From Nocardia tengchongensis (lineage in GTDB: Bacteria > Actinomycetota > Actinomycetes > Mycobacteriales > Mycobacteriaceae), in assembly GCF_018362975.1 (NCBI RefSeq), contig NZ_CP074371.1, positions 6,138,001-6,202,000 of the forward strand: 64,000 bases of DNA, given 5' to 3'. Positions within the stretch are counted from its first letter, which is position 1. The number at the start of each line of letters is the position of its first letter. Below the pieces are notes generated by a model. That model saw nothing but the letters and a program-made list of their open reading frames with translations, made no database searches and was not told the DNA's origin. The translations under genes and the position numbers were made by a program. Shown piece by piece: positions 44,910 through 55,983 of this stretch.

Positions 44910-45347
44910 CTACGCCACCCCGGTCTCGAGCAGCGTCCTGGCGCGGTCCAGACCCGAAACCTCTGCGGTCATGGTCTTTTGGACCGGCCCGTTCATCAGC
45001 AGCTTCTTCAATCCGGAAAGTTCGGCGGCCAAGGAGAAGGTCACCTGGGTGCCTTCGGGCACGGCGGCGAAAGTGTAGGTGACGGTGGGGCGCAGCGGTC
45101 CCGCGATGCCGTTCAGGACCACCTTCTCGTTCGGCACGTACTCGGTGATCCGGACGTCGGCGGGAATGCCGCGCCCGCCCGGACCGGAGACCGTCTGCCG
45201 GTAGACGGTGCCCACCGCCGGAACGCCTTCGGCGGTGATCGTTTTGACGCCGGTGCGCCAGCGCGCGCTGTTGGTGGCGTCGGCGAAGAACGCGAAGACC
45301 TCGTCGAGGGGGCGGGCGATGATCACCGTGCGGGAGGCGGCGGGCAT
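44910..45347 (-). CDS. SRPBCC-superfamily (polyketide cyclase/dehydrase-like) protein
   Basis: A 145-residue protein with the START/Bet v1-like SRPBCC pattern: ASRTVIIARPLDEVFAFFADATNSARWR at the N-terminus in two parts, GTVYRQTVSGPGGRG, ITEYVPNEKVVLNGI and a long C-terminal helix LKKLLMNGPVQKTM. These are small hydrophobic-ligand-binding or cyclase-like proteins; the ligand is unknown. It is a lone gene between two unrelated genes on the same strand, with an ATG at 45347. Confidence 0.85.
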   Translation of the reverse strand: MPAASRTVIIARPLDEVFAFFADATNSARWRTGVKTITAEGVPAVGTVYRQTVSGPGGRGIPADVRITEYVPNEKVVLNGIAGPLRPTVTYTFAAVPEGTQVTFSLAAELSGLKKLLMNGPVQKTMTAEVSGLDRARTLLETGVA

Positions 45348-45439
45348 GACGATCCTTTCACCGGGGTGTGCGGAGCGATGCTGGCGTTCATGACACCAGC
45401 ATCGCGACCCTCAGACCACCACCGCCGCGGTGTGTCCGC

Positions 45440-46285
45440 TCACCGCTGCTGCCGGTGCCGGGCCTCGAAGGTGTCGGTGGGATAGTCGTCGGTGCCCGGC
45501 TCGCTGCCGGCGCGGCGGGCGGGCCAGAACCGGCTGGCGTACTGGCCGCGGATGCGACTCAGATCCGGCTCGTCGATCTCGGTGATGCCGACCTGGAACA
45601 GCAGGATCATCGTCGCCATGCTGACCGCGATGATCAGCGGCGTGAGTAGTTGCGCCGGCTGCGCCCCCGACGGCGAATGCATGTGCGCGGCCATGTGGGC
45701 GTGCATGGCGAACATGCCCGTGTAATGCATGCCGCACACCGCGACTCCCATGATGAGCGCGGCGGCGATGGTCGAGAGAATGCCGCTCACGTGCAGCGTG
45801 AACCACAACGCCGCGGTGGCCGCGACGACGGCGATCACCAAGGACAGCAACACGACCCACGGGTCGTACTGCACCATGGCATCGGTCTTCATGGCATACA
45901 TGCCCGAATAGTGCATGGCCCCCACCCCGAGCCCGGTGATGGTGCCGCCGGTGATCAACGCGAACGCCTCACCGTGCTGATGCACCACGATGTAGAGCCC
46001 CAGCCACACCACCCCCATGGCGATGGCCGCACTCAACAGGGTGATCGGCACGTTGTACCGAATGGTGCTGTCCTGCACCGAGAACCCGAGCATCGCGATG
46101 AAATGCATCACCCAGATCCCGGTCCCGCCCAGCGCGATGGCCCCGGTGACGATCCAGCCCCCGTGCCCCTGCTGATTGCGCGCCCGCACCATGCACCGCA
46201 GCGCCAGCAACGAGCCGGTGACGGACATGACATAGGCCAGAACGGGAGTCAGCCAGCCATAGGTGAAATGGTCGATCGCCAGCAT
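45440..46285 (-). CDS. MHYT-domain integral membrane protein
   Basis: A 281-residue membrane protein with seven hydrophobic segments and three MHYT-type motifs: WVMHFIAMLGF, GAMHYSGMYAM and CGMHYTGMFAMHAHM. In other bacteria the MHYT domain is proposed to bind copper through Met/His and sense O2, CO or NO, usually attached to a GGDEF/EAL or kinase domain. Here the C-terminus is only a short cytoplasmic tail, with no output domain. The ATG at 46285 with AAGGAG upstream is chosen over longer frames. Lone gene. Confidence 0.88.
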   Translation of the reverse strand: MLAIDHFTYGWLTPVLAYVMSVTGSLLALRCMVRARNQQGHGGWIVTGAIALGGTGIWVMHFIAMLGFSVQDSTIRYNVPITLLSAAIAMGVVWLGLYIVVHQHGEAFALITGGTITGLGVGAMHYSGMYAMKTDAMVQYDPWVVLLSLVIAVVAATAALWFTLHVSGILSTIAAALIMGVAVCGMHYTGMFAMHAHMAAHMHSPSGAQPAQLLTPLIIAVSMATMILLFQVGITEIDEPDLSRIRGQYASRFWPARRAGSEPGTDDYPTDTFEARHRQQR

Positions 46286-46628
46286 GCGGGCTCCTTGCCA
46301 GATACGCGATATTTGACTGTTCACCGATGACTGAGCCGAACAGTAGCGAGGAAACACCAGGTAGTAAATTTGCCGCAGCCCAGCGCAAAAAAAGTAGCTG
46401 GAGTTTGCTGAACGGTATGCACGCAGGTAGCCGCCGGTATGGCCCGCCCGACGGCCCACTACACCTCACGTCTCCGACCCTTGACATCTAGCACCCACCC
46501 GGCAACCTCAATAGGGCCGAAAGCCCCTCGCGCACAATGAAAAAACCGCCGGGCGGTCACGAGGACCACCCGGCGGTGTGAATCAGACTGCGCCCGAGCC
46601 GATTACCGGCCGCGCGCGGTGGGGCCGA
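46286..46628. other. 343-bp intergenic region: MHYT promoter and pdxS terminator
   Basis: The part next to the MHYT gene (46286-46420) is less GC-rich and has A-tracts (AAAAAAA near 46385), consistent with a promoter region. The pdxS terminator is at 46540-46577. No gene is recognised between them. Confidence 0.6.
46540..46577 (-). terminator. intrinsic terminator of pdxS
   Basis: On the minus strand ACCGCCGGGTGGTC, a short loop, and GACCGCCCGGCGGT form a 14-bp stem with one G-T pair, directly followed by TTTTTT. This is a classic intrinsic terminator with a U-tract, rare in this window. It lies 52-89 bp beyond the pdxS stop. Confidence 0.85.
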
Positions 46629-47531
46629 TTACCAGCCGCGCTCGGCGAGGCGGTGGGGCTGGGGGATGTCTTCGACGTTGATGCCGACCATGGCCTCGCC
46701 CAGGCCGCGGGAGACCTTGGCCAGGACGTCGGGGTCGTCGTGGAAGGTGGTGGCCTTGACGATGGCGGCGGCGCGCTGTTCGGGGTTGCCGGACTTGAAG
46801 ATGCCGGAGCCGACGAAGACGCCCTCGGCGCCGAGCTGCATCATCATGGCGGCGTCGGCGGGGGTGGCGATGCCGCCGGCGGTGAACATCACGACGGGGA
46901 GCTTGCCGGTCTCGGCGACCTCGACGACCAGGTCGTAGGGAGCCTGCAGTTCCTTGGCGGCCACGTAGAGCTCGTCCTTGGACAGCGAAGTCAGGCGACG
47001 GATCTCGGCACGGATGGTGCGCATGTGGGTGGTGGCGTTGGAGACGTCGCCGGTGCCGGCCTCACCCTTGGAACGAATCATGGCCGCGCCCTCGGTGATC
47101 CGGCGCAGCGCCTCACCCAGGTTGGTCGCGCCACACACGAACGGCACGGTGAAATCGAACTTGTCGATGTGGTTGGCGTAGTCCGCGGGGGTAAGCACCT
47201 CGGACTCGTCGATGTAGTCGACACCGAGCGACTGCAGGATCTGCGCCTCGACGAAGTGGCCGATACGAGCCTTGGCCATCACCGGGATGGAGACGGCGTT
47301 GATGATGCTGTCGATCATGTCCGGGTCCGACATGCGGGACACGCCACCCTGGGCGCGGATGTCGGCCGGAACCCGCTCGAGCGCCATGACGGCCACCGCG
47401 CCGGCGTCCTCGGCGATCTTGGCCTGCTCCGCCGTGACGACATCCATGATCACACCGCCCTTCAGCATCTCGGCCATGCCGCGCTTGACGCGGGCGGTAC
47501 CGATGGTGGGGTTGGTGTCGGGCGTGGTCAC
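46629..47531 (-). CDS. pdxS: pyridoxal 5'-phosphate synthase subunit PdxS
   Basis: PdxS condenses ribose 5-phosphate, glyceraldehyde 3-phosphate and ammonia from PdxT into PLP. The 300-residue protein has [20 protein letters not shown] with the Schiff-base Lys, [37 protein letters not shown], the phosphate site [16 protein letters not shown] and [12 protein letters not shown] choose the GTG at 47531 because CAGGAG lies six bases upstream and the N-terminus then matches the family; ATG 47549 is an alternative. Its partner pdxT is at 29107, separated by the KimA-like and kinase loci. Confidence 0.95.
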   Translation of the reverse strand: MTTPDTNPTIGTARVKRGMAEMLKGGVIMDVVTAEQAKIAEDAGAVAVMALERVPADIRAQGGVSRMSDPDMIDSIINAVSIPVMAKARIGHFVEAQILQSLGVDYIDESEVLTPADYANHIDKFDFTVPFVCGATNLGEALRRITEGAAMIRSKGEAGTGDVSNATTHMRTIRAEIRRLTSLSKDELYVAAKELQAPYDLVVEVAETGKLPVVMFTAGGIATPADAAMMMQLGAEGVFVGSGIFKSGNPEQRAAAIVKATTFHDDPDVLAKVSRGLGEAMVGINVEDIPQPHRLAERGW

Positions 47532-47718
47532 GGCAAACTCCTGGGTCATGTGGGCCAATCGGATCGTTTGAATCGAACACCGAGCTCGGAATCGAACATG
47601 ACGATTCTAGGCTGCGCGTTCAGGCCACTTCATAGCCAGTCCGACACGACTGGACTGCCCGCCTCCGACAGGATGACGGGCGTCACAGACCCCGGGGTTA
47701 CCGTCTCGCTACGGCGGG

Positions 47719-48387
47719 TCAGCCCAGCGTGAAGAAGTAGCGGCTCGTCGGCACCAGATCCAGGTTCAGGTGGGCGCCGAAACGAACCACGCTCTCCATC
47801 ATCGCCGTGACCCGTCGCTGCAGCTCAGCGTCGTCGCCGCCGCTGCCGTAGAAGGCGTGGGCACTGGTCATCGCCGCCATCGGGAACAGCTCCTCGACGA
47901 GCGCGTCGACGGGCTTGCCGTCGGTGATCGCCGCGGTGACCGTGTTCTGGACATAGCCGAACGTGTCCTGCGTCTCAATGGCCACCGGCGTGTGCAGGAC
48001 ATGCCAGCGATGCAGCCACTCCTCCCGGGTGAGGTCCTCGGGAATCCGCAGGATCGCGATATTGGCCAGCGCCTCGGTCCGCTCGCCGTCGGCGACCACG
48101 GGCGGCTCGATGGGCCGGCGTTCGTCGACGATCCAGCCGTTCACCTCGTCGGCCACCGACCGCAGGGCCGCGGTCACGGACTCGTGCTCGCCCTCGGTCC
48201 ACACGCTCACGATCGCGTCGATCGGCGCGTCATAGGTGGTGTGCCGGACCTGCGCGGCCTCGACGTCGGCGTCACGGACGTTCACCTGGAAGGCGCTCAC
48301 CCCCAGCCCGGTCAGCTCTTTGCGCAGCTCCTCGCCCCGCAGCCGCTCCCCCAGCCCAGCTCCCCACAACGCGTACATCAGCTTCAT
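47719..48387 (-). CDS. EthD-domain-containing protein
   Basis: A 222-residue protein probably made of two dimeric alpha-beta barrel repeats of the EthD type. N-terminal MKLMYALWGAGLGERLRGEE and SVWTEGEHESVTAAL fit the first, and REEWLHRWHVLHTPVAIETQ followed by FGYVQNTVT fits the EthD signature of the second. EthD is associated with degradation of ethers and other xenobiotics but its role is unclear. The ATG at 48387 has AAGGA upstream; a GTG at 48405 is possible. Lone gene between pdxS and the PIM operon. Confidence 0.65.
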   Translation of the reverse strand: MKLMYALWGAGLGERLRGEELRKELTGLGVSAFQVNVRDADVEAAQVRHTTYDAPIDAIVSVWTEGEHESVTAALRSVADEVNGWIVDERRPIEPPVVADGERTEALANIAILRIPEDLTREEWLHRWHVLHTPVAIETQDTFGYVQNTVTAAITDGKPVDALVEELFPMAAMTSAHAFYGSGGDDAELQRRVTAMMESVVRFGAHLNLDLVPTSRYFFTLG

Positions 48388-48496
48388 GCCGTAAGTCCTT
48401 GCCACCGATCACCATTGATCGGCCCACCGTAACGGCGCGGCGGCCGCCGCGGACAGCGTTTGCGCGGTCGATCCCACCCACCGGACGGCCCCGGGG

Positions 48497-49540
48497 TCAG
48501 CGAATGGAGCGGACCTCGGGATCGATGTCGGAGTCCGCGGCGGTGATCGCCTCGGCGAGCAGATTATCCAGGTGATACGGGTACACGGTCTCGCCCGAGT
48601 GATCCAGGTGCGCGATGTCGGTCGGGGTGCACCACTTGTTGCCGGTGATCGAACGGCGTTCGACGAAATCCAGATTGGTGGCGACCGGGTCGAAACTCTT
48701 GGCCCGCAGGGCGAAGAAGAGCTCCTCGGACCGGATCAGCTCGCCGTTGAACGGGAAGACCGCCACCCGCCGCCACAGCGGGCCGCGCAGCGCGGAGGAG
48801 TCCGCGCTGTGACCGGTCTCCTCGTAGAGTTCCCGGATCGCGGCCTCGCGCAACGTCTCTCCCGGATTGACGCCACCGCCGATGGTGAACCAGAAGGGCA
48901 CGTCGGGAACCTGCGGATCCACGCCCTGCAACAGCAGAACGCGATCGTGCTCGTCGACCAGGACGACACGCGCCGAAGTGCGCACGGTGTCGACGTCCAG
49001 ACCGGTCGAGGCGGCCGCGGTGACGCGTTCGGCGATCTCGAAGTACACCGGCAGCGGCGCGGTACCACCGAGGTGCAGCCACCGGACCAGACGACGGTTG
49101 CGCAGCGCCAGGGTGTCGCGGACCGCGTCGTTGTGGAAGCGGCGGGCGATCAGCACCCGCGCCTCGGCGTCGGCCAGCTCGGCCACCAGCTGCGGCGGCA
49201 GCAGCCCGATGTCCACCGCGGACAGCGCTGCGGCGAGCTGATTCTCGACGGTCTCGCGGTCACGCCAGTTGGAGCGTTCGGCGCGGTCGGCCAGCGCGGT
49301 CAACCGGCGGGCCTGCTCGACCAGCGCCGGATCGTAGAGTCCGGCCAGGATGGTGGCCACCGAACGCGCGACGACCGAGCGGCGAGCCAGCGCCGCGTCC
49401 AGCGCGTGCCGCGCCTGGTCGGTGCGCACATGCAGCCGGTCGAGGCGGTTGGCGGTGGTGTAGGCCCAGACCGCGGCGGTGATGACCGCCGCCGCGACGA
49501 GCGCGAGAACCAGGATCGTTGTTGCGGAGAATGTGATCAT
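48497..49540 (-). CDS. NUDIX hydrolase with N-terminal LemA-like domain
   Basis: A 347-residue protein. An N-terminal membrane helix (residues 5-27) leads into a helical region (NRLDRLHVRTDQARHALDAA, RRSVVARSVATILAG) that looks like the LemA family. From about residue 190 there is a NUDIX hydrolase domain with the full box GGGVNPGETLREAAIRELYEETGH. It is membrane-anchored and hydrolyses an unknown nucleoside-diphosphate derivative. Its ATG at 49540 overlaps the pimA stop (ATGA). The equivalent position in M. tuberculosis is Rv2609c. Last gene of the thrS-pgsA1-pimA operon. Confidence 0.9.
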   Translation of the reverse strand: MITFSATTILVLALVAAAVITAAVWAYTTANRLDRLHVRTDQARHALDAALARRSVVARSVATILAGLYDPALVEQARRLTALADRAERSNWRDRETVENQLAAALSAVDIGLLPPQLVAELADAEARVLIARRFHNDAVRDTLALRNRRLVRWLHLGGTAPLPVYFEIAERVTAAASTGLDVDTVRTSARVVLVDEHDRVLLLQGVDPQVPDVPFWFTIGGGVNPGETLREAAIRELYEETGHSADSSALRGPLWRRVAVFPFNGELIRSEELFFALRAKSFDPVATNLDFVERRSITGNKWCTPTDIAHLDHSGETVYPYHLDNLLAEAITAADSDIDPEVRSIR

Positions 49541-50661
49541 CCGGCGGTCCTGACGCGCACGTCGCCGACCGTGACGGTCTCGTAGACCCGCAGGATCTGC
49601 TCGGCCACCACCGGCCAGTCGTATTCACCGACAACCTGATTGGCGGTGCGGATGTAGTCCTCGCGCCGGCCGTCGTCGGTGAGCATGGCGCTGATCGCCT
49701 CCGACAGCAGCGCCGAGTCACCGACCGGCACCAGCATGCCCGCGGTCCCGTCGCGCAGCACCCGCCGGAAGGCGTCCAGATCGCTGGCGACCACGGCGGT
49801 TCCGGCGGCCATCGCCTCCACCAGCACGATGCCGAAGCTCTCCCCGCCCAGGTTCGGCGCCACATAGACGTCGGCGCTGCGCATGGCCGAGGCCTTCTCG
49901 GCGTCGGTCACCTGCCCCAGGAAGCGCAGATGCCCGGCGTTCTCCCCGGCTTCGCGGCGCAGCCGGTCCTCGTCACCGCGCCCGACGATCAGCACTTCGA
50001 GATCCGGGTGCTTGCGCACCAATTCGGGCAGCGCGCCCAGCAGCACGTCCATGCCCTTGCGCGGTTCGTCGAACCGGCCCAGGAACAGCACCGACTTGCC
50101 GGGCTTCGGGTAGCCGTCCAGCAGCGGCGCGTGCGCGAACGCGGGCACGTCCACCCCGTTCGGGATTTCGACCGCGTCCCCGCCGAGCGCCTCCACCTGC
50201 CAGCGCCGCGCCAGTTCGCTCACCGCGATCCGGCCGCTGATCTTCTCGTGATACGGCCGCAGCACGCCCTGAAAAGTACTGAGCACCAACGACTTCGTGG
50301 TCGAGGTGTGGAAGGTGGCCACGATCGGCCCCTCCGCGATCTTCAACGCCAGCATGGAAAGGCTGGGCGCGTTGGGTTCGTGGATGTGCAGGACGTCGAA
50401 GTCGTTGTCGGCGATCCAGCGCCGGATGCGGGTGTAGGCGGTGGGCCCGAACGACAGGCGCGCGACCGACCCGTTGTAGGGGATCGCGACGGCCTTGCCC
50501 GCGGAGACCACGAAGTCGGGCAGCGGTGTGTCGTCGGCGGCGGGCGCGAGCACGCTGACCTTGTGGCCGCGTTCGATGAGCACCTGCGCCAGTTCCACGA
50601 CATGCGACTGCACCCCGCCCGGCACGTCGAACGAGTACGGGCAGACCATGCCGATCCTCAT
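49537..50661 (-). CDS. pimA: phosphatidyl-myo-inositol mannosyltransferase PimA
   Basis: GT-B glycosyltransferase (374 aa) that transfers the first mannose from GDP-mannose to phosphatidylinositol on the inner face of the membrane, starting PIM/LM/LAM synthesis. Conserved features: MRIGMVCPYSFDVPGGVQSHV with the flexible Gly loop, ATFHTS with the active-site His, FLGRFDEPRKGMDVLL with Arg and Lys of the GDP site, and PNLGGESFGIVLVEAM with the catalytic-domain Glu. It overlaps patA upstream and the NUDIX gene downstream, four bases each. Gene order is as in M. tuberculosis (Rv2610c). Confidence 0.96.
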   Translation of the reverse strand: MRIGMVCPYSFDVPGGVQSHVVELAQVLIERGHKVSVLAPAADDTPLPDFVVSAGKAVAIPYNGSVARLSFGPTAYTRIRRWIADNDFDVLHIHEPNAPSLSMLALKIAEGPIVATFHTSTTKSLVLSTFQGVLRPYHEKISGRIAVSELARRWQVEALGGDAVEIPNGVDVPAFAHAPLLDGYPKPGKSVLFLGRFDEPRKGMDVLLGALPELVRKHPDLEVLIVGRGDEDRLRREAGENAGHLRFLGQVTDAEKASAMRSADVYVAPNLGGESFGIVLVEAMAAGTAVVASDLDAFRRVLRDGTAGMLVPVGDSALLSEAISAMLTDDGRREDYIRTANQVVGEYDWPVVAEQILRVYETVTVGDVRVRTAG

Positions 50662-51638
50662 AGCGCCCCTGTTCCCGGCTCCCGATACCCCAGAGCTGCC
50701 TGCGCGGCCGCGATGCGTTCCAGCCGGGCCTGCGATAGATCACTCTTCCACAGCGGCTGCAACATGTGCCAGTCGGCGGGATGGGCGGCGATATTGGCGG
50801 CGAACACGTCGGCCAGCGCCTGGGTGGCGGGAACGACGCCGCCGGAGAGGTCCAGCGCCTCGAAGATCTCCATGCCCCAGTCCTCCTCACCGTCGGCGTC
50901 GGTGGTGAACCACAGGTGCGTCGGCAGCAGCGCCGCTCCGGTCTCCGCGGCCAGCTTCGCCGCGCCGGCGGGCAGCCAGCTGGGTTCGCCGAAGAAGGTG
51001 ACCGGCACCCCCTTGCCGGTGATGTCGCGCTCGCCCATCAGGCAGACCACCTGATTGCTCCGCAAGCGATCCGCCAGCTGCGGGAACGGCGGCTGTTCAC
51101 CGCCGGTGAGCGGGAAGACCTCGAAGCCGAGGCTCTCCCGGTACTCGACGAACCGCTCGAACAGCTTCTCCGGGTTCAAACGTTCGGCGACCGTGGCGAA
51201 CTGACCGTAGTTCTGCGCCAGCCAGACACCGGCCATATCCCAATTGCCCGAATGCGGCAGCACACAGACCACGCCCTTGCCCTGCGCCAGCGCGGCATCG
51301 AGGTGCTCGAATCCGGCCACCCGCAGCGACTTGCCCAGCGCCACATGGTCCATCGACGGCAGCCGGAACGCCTCGCGCCAATACCGCGCGTAGGAGCGCA
51401 TGCTGTCGCGAATCAGGCTGTCGGGCACCAGCTCCGGCGTGGTGCCCAGCACCCGCGCCAGGTTCTTGCGCAACTGGTTCGGCTGTCCGCGCCGCGCGGC
51501 CCTGTTCGCCTTGCGGGCGGCCAGATCCGCGCCGCGGTCGAACAGCCGGCGGGCCGTGCCATCGGGCAGGGCACGGACCAGCCGCCAGCCGGCCGCGTAT
51601 GCCTTGTCGGTCATCGCGGACGTGAAATCGGTTGTCAC
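50658..51638 (-). CDS. patA: phosphatidylinositol mannoside acyltransferase PatA-like
   Basis: Membrane-associated acyltransferase (326 aa) that acylates the mannose of PIM1/PIM2. It belongs to the HtrB/LpxL-like family with the HX4D/E motif in CVLPHSGNWDMAGVWLA and a second motif CLMGERDITGKGVPVTFFG. GTG at 51638 overlaps the pgsA1 stop (GTGA); longer upstream frames would run through pgsA1. It lies between pgsA1 and pimA, as Rv2611c does in M. tuberculosis. Substrate specificity is inferred from synteny. Confidence 0.93.
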   Translation of the reverse strand: MTTDFTSAMTDKAYAAGWRLVRALPDGTARRLFDRGADLAARKANRAARRGQPNQLRKNLARVLGTTPELVPDSLIRDSMRSYARYWREAFRLPSMDHVALGKSLRVAGFEHLDAALAQGKGVVCVLPHSGNWDMAGVWLAQNYGQFATVAERLNPEKLFERFVEYRESLGFEVFPLTGGEQPPFPQLADRLRSNQVVCLMGERDITGKGVPVTFFGEPSWLPAGAAKLAAETGAALLPTHLWFTTDADGEEDWGMEIFEALDLSGGVVPATQALADVFAANIAAHPADWHMLQPLWKSDLSQARLERIAAAQAALGYREPGTGAL

Positions 51639-52306
51639 CGCTGCGGATCCTCCGGAGCCTTCACCGTGGGGGCGAGAATGTCGCGGGCGCCGGGCGAATT
51701 GCGGACCGCCAGCACCCGCTGGAAGACGGTGATGATGCTGAGCACGGCCAGCGCGTACATGGCGGCGTACACCGCGTACGACAGCCACTCGATGTCGAAA
51801 TGCCCGCCGATGCCCGACAATCCGGCGCCGACCAGCACGATGACCAGCCGGTCGGGCCGCTCGATCAGACCGCCGTCCGCCGACAGGCCGCTGGCCTCGG
51901 CGCGCGCCTTGGCGTAGGAGATGACCTGCGAGGTCACCAGCACCACCAGCGTCGCCACGAACAAATGCTTGGAGTGCGCGTGGTACACCGACCACCAGGC
52001 CAGGCCCGCGAAGATCGCGCCGTCGGCCACCCGGTCACAGGTGGCGTCGAGCACCGCACCGTATTTCGTGCCACCGCCGCGGGCGCGGGCCATGGCCCCG
52101 TCGAGCATGTCGAACATGACGAACAGCCAGATCACCATGGTTCCCCAGAACAGGTGACCGGCCGGGAACAGCGTCACCGCCGCGGCGATCGAGGCGGTGG
52201 TGCCGATGAGCGTCATCGCATCGGGGGTGAGCCCGGTGCTCACCAGCGCTTTGCCCAGGGGCGCGGTCGCTTTGGCGAACGTCTCGCGACCGAAGAAGCT
52301 CAGCAC
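51635..52306 (-). CDS. pgsA1: phosphatidylinositol phosphate synthase (CDP-alcohol phosphatidyltransferase)
   Basis: Integral membrane enzyme (223 aa) making phosphatidylinositol phosphate from CDP-diacylglycerol and inositol phosphate. It carries the CDP-alcohol phosphotransferase motif DG-AMAR...G...D...D: MLDGAMARARGGGTKYGAVLDATCDRV, split here as DGAMAR, KYG, LDATCD. Around six hydrophobic segments follow the usual pattern. GTG start at 52306. It is 100 bp downstream of the HIT gene, with an inverted repeat in the gap. It supplies the lipid acceptor for PimA. Confidence 0.94.
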   Translation of the reverse strand: MLSFFGRETFAKATAPLGKALVSTGLTPDAMTLIGTTASIAAAVTLFPAGHLFWGTMVIWLFVMFDMLDGAMARARGGGTKYGAVLDATCDRVADGAIFAGLAWWSVYHAHSKHLFVATLVVLVTSQVISYAKARAEASGLSADGGLIERPDRLVIVLVGAGLSGIGGHFDIEWLSYAVYAAMYALAVLSIITVFQRVLAVRNSPGARDILAPTVKAPEDPQR

Positions 52307-52328
52307 GCTACAAACTCCCGGCCACTAC

Positions 52329-52360
52329 CGCTCATGCGGGGCCCTCCGGGCATGAGCGGG
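52329..52360. repeat. inverted repeat CCGCTCATGC in the thrS operon
   Basis: CCGCTCATGC (52329-52338) and GCATGAGCGG (52351-52360) are perfect inverted copies around GGGGCCCTCCGG. A third partial copy lies at the end of the HIT gene (52403-52412). The hairpin lies between the HIT gene and pgsA1 inside the presumed operon, so it could attenuate or process the transcript. Confidence 0.6.
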
Positions 52361-52406
52361 GGCCCTCCATGGTCACGCTTCGCTACCGCTTCCGGGCCTG
52401 ACCCGC

Positions 52407-52978
52407 TCATGCCGTATCCGCTTCCTTCCACGCCTGTGCCAGCAGCGCCCGGGTCTCCCGGAGCAGCTGCGGCATCACCTTCACTCCGCCGACGACGGTA
52501 ATGAAGTTCGCGTCCCCACTCCAGCGCGGCACGATATGTTGATGCAGATGATCGGCGAGTGAACCTCCGGCAACGCCACCGAGATTCAGCCCGACATTGA
52601 AGCCCTCGGGCCGCGACACCTGCTTCATCACCCGGATCGCCTGCTGGGTGAACGCCATCAGTTCGGCGCTCTCCGCGGCGGTCAGGTCCTCCAGGTTGGC
52701 GACGCGACGGTAGGGCACCACCATCATGTGGCCGGGGTTGTACGGGTACAGGTTCAGTACCGCGTACACCGTTTCACCGCGCGCGACGATCAGGCCGTCC
52801 TCGTCCGACATCTCGGGGATGTCGGTGAAGGGGTGCCCGGTCTTCTTGGGCGCGTCGACCTTTCGTTCCTCCGCCTCACCGGTGATGTAGGACATCCGGT
52901 ATGGGGTCCACAGCCGCTGCAAGCGGTCGGGATCACCGGCTCCGGTGTCCACGATCGGCGCGGGTACGGTCGCTTCGC

Positions 52979-52982
<4 letters not shown>
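52407..52982 (-). CDS. HIT-family protein (AP4A phosphorylase/hydrolase type)
   Basis: Cytoplasmic 191-residue nucleotide-binding protein. The histidine triad is [10 protein letters not shown] near residue 140, with upstream [16 protein letters not shown]. The orthologue at the same position in M. tuberculosis (Rv2613c) is a diadenosine tetraphosphate phosphorylase; the same reaction is likely. Its start overlaps the thrS stop by four bases, so it is translationally coupled to thrS, a source of Ap4A. It is followed by pgsA1. Confidence 0.92.
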
Positions 52983-55036
<2,054 letters not shown>

Positions 55037-55194
55037 GGCTGGACACTCCTAGGCGTTTCACGGCGGTGATCCATCCGCCGTATGTAATTGGACATGACGA
55101 CCGGGCACCCCCCGAAGAAAGAGCGGAGCCCCGGCGGCCACCACTCTATCGGCACCGCTGTCACCGCGCGTCGATGGACCGGCGGGCCGGGTCG

Positions 55195-55983
55195 TCAGCC
55201 GCGTGCGGCGACCTCGGCGAGCAGAACCTCGCGCTCGGCTGCGGGGCGTTTGGGGCAGCTGGTGCACATGGTGCAGCCGGGGACCTCGAAGACCAGGCAG
55301 CAGGAGATGCGGCGGACGAAGGTGCGGCCGCCGACGTCCTGGAAGCGGGGTACCGGCAGGCGGCCGGCGACGTCGCGGGCCAGGCGGGCGCCTGCTTCCT
55401 CGGCTCCGATGTCGAGGGCGCGGTTGCCGATGGCGTCGGCGACGATCGCCCACAGCGAGGCCACGCCCGCACCGGACACCTCGGCCACCACGGGTATCAC
55501 GCGCGACAAGGTGTGGCGCAGCGAATGCCCGACCGATGCTGCCGTACAACAGCTTTCGGTTACCGCAGCGCAACTGCCGGGTTCGTCGACCGCGACCGTC
55601 ATCGGGTCGGCGGCGCCCTCTTGGACCGGAGGAATCGCGGCCCCCGACGTCGCAGCCGATCCGAGCGCAAGAAGATGCGCGGCAATCCGGTAGCCGTGCG
55701 GTTCGGGCAGGACCCGCTCCACGCCGCCGTCGGGCCGCATCTCGAGGGTGATGTGTTCCAGGGCCGGGTCGAAGGGGGGCTCGTCGGCCGCGATGGCGGC
55801 GACGAGCGGGTCCACCAGGGAGGACGCGGCCATGCACCACCACAGGGTGCCAGACACCCGCGAGTCGGCAGTCCCCCAGGAGATGCCCATGTCGGCGATC
55901 CGTTCGGCCAGCCATTGCGCGCGTAGCAGCTCGGTGCCCGGCACGAGGGCCCGTGAAACGGGGGGCTGCGCAACCATTTCCAT
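55195..55983 (-). CDS. FhuF-like (2Fe-2S) protein
   Basis: A 262-residue protein whose C-terminus holds the cysteine pattern of ferric-siderophore reductases: ISCCLVFEVPGCTMCTSCPKRP (given as SCC, nine residues, C-x2-C), which ligates a [2Fe-2S] cluster in FhuF. The remainder is helical and weakly conserved, with WWCMAASSLVDPL and GNRALDIG. It likely reduces iron released from siderophores in the cytoplasm. The ATG at 55983 is used. No siderophore transport or synthesis genes are next to it, so the partner is not known. Confidence 0.75.
   Translation of the reverse strand: MEMVAQPPVSRALVPGTELLRAQWLAERIADMGISWGTADSRVSGTLWWCMAASSLVDPLVAAIAADEPPFDPALEHITLEMRPDGGVERVLPEPHGYRIAAHLLALGSAATSGAAIPPVQEGAADPMTVAVDEPGSCAAVTESCCTAASVGHSLRHTLSRVIPVVAEVSGAGVASLWAIVADAIGNRALDIGAEEAGARLARDVAGRLPVPRFQDVGGRTFVRRISCCLVFEVPGCTMCTSCPKRPAAEREVLLAEVAARG

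Noticed and set aside
55037..55194. T-box leader upstream of thrS
   Set aside because: No T-box consensus or terminator/antiterminator pair was found in the region; actinobacterial T-boxes are mainly translational and tied to ileS.
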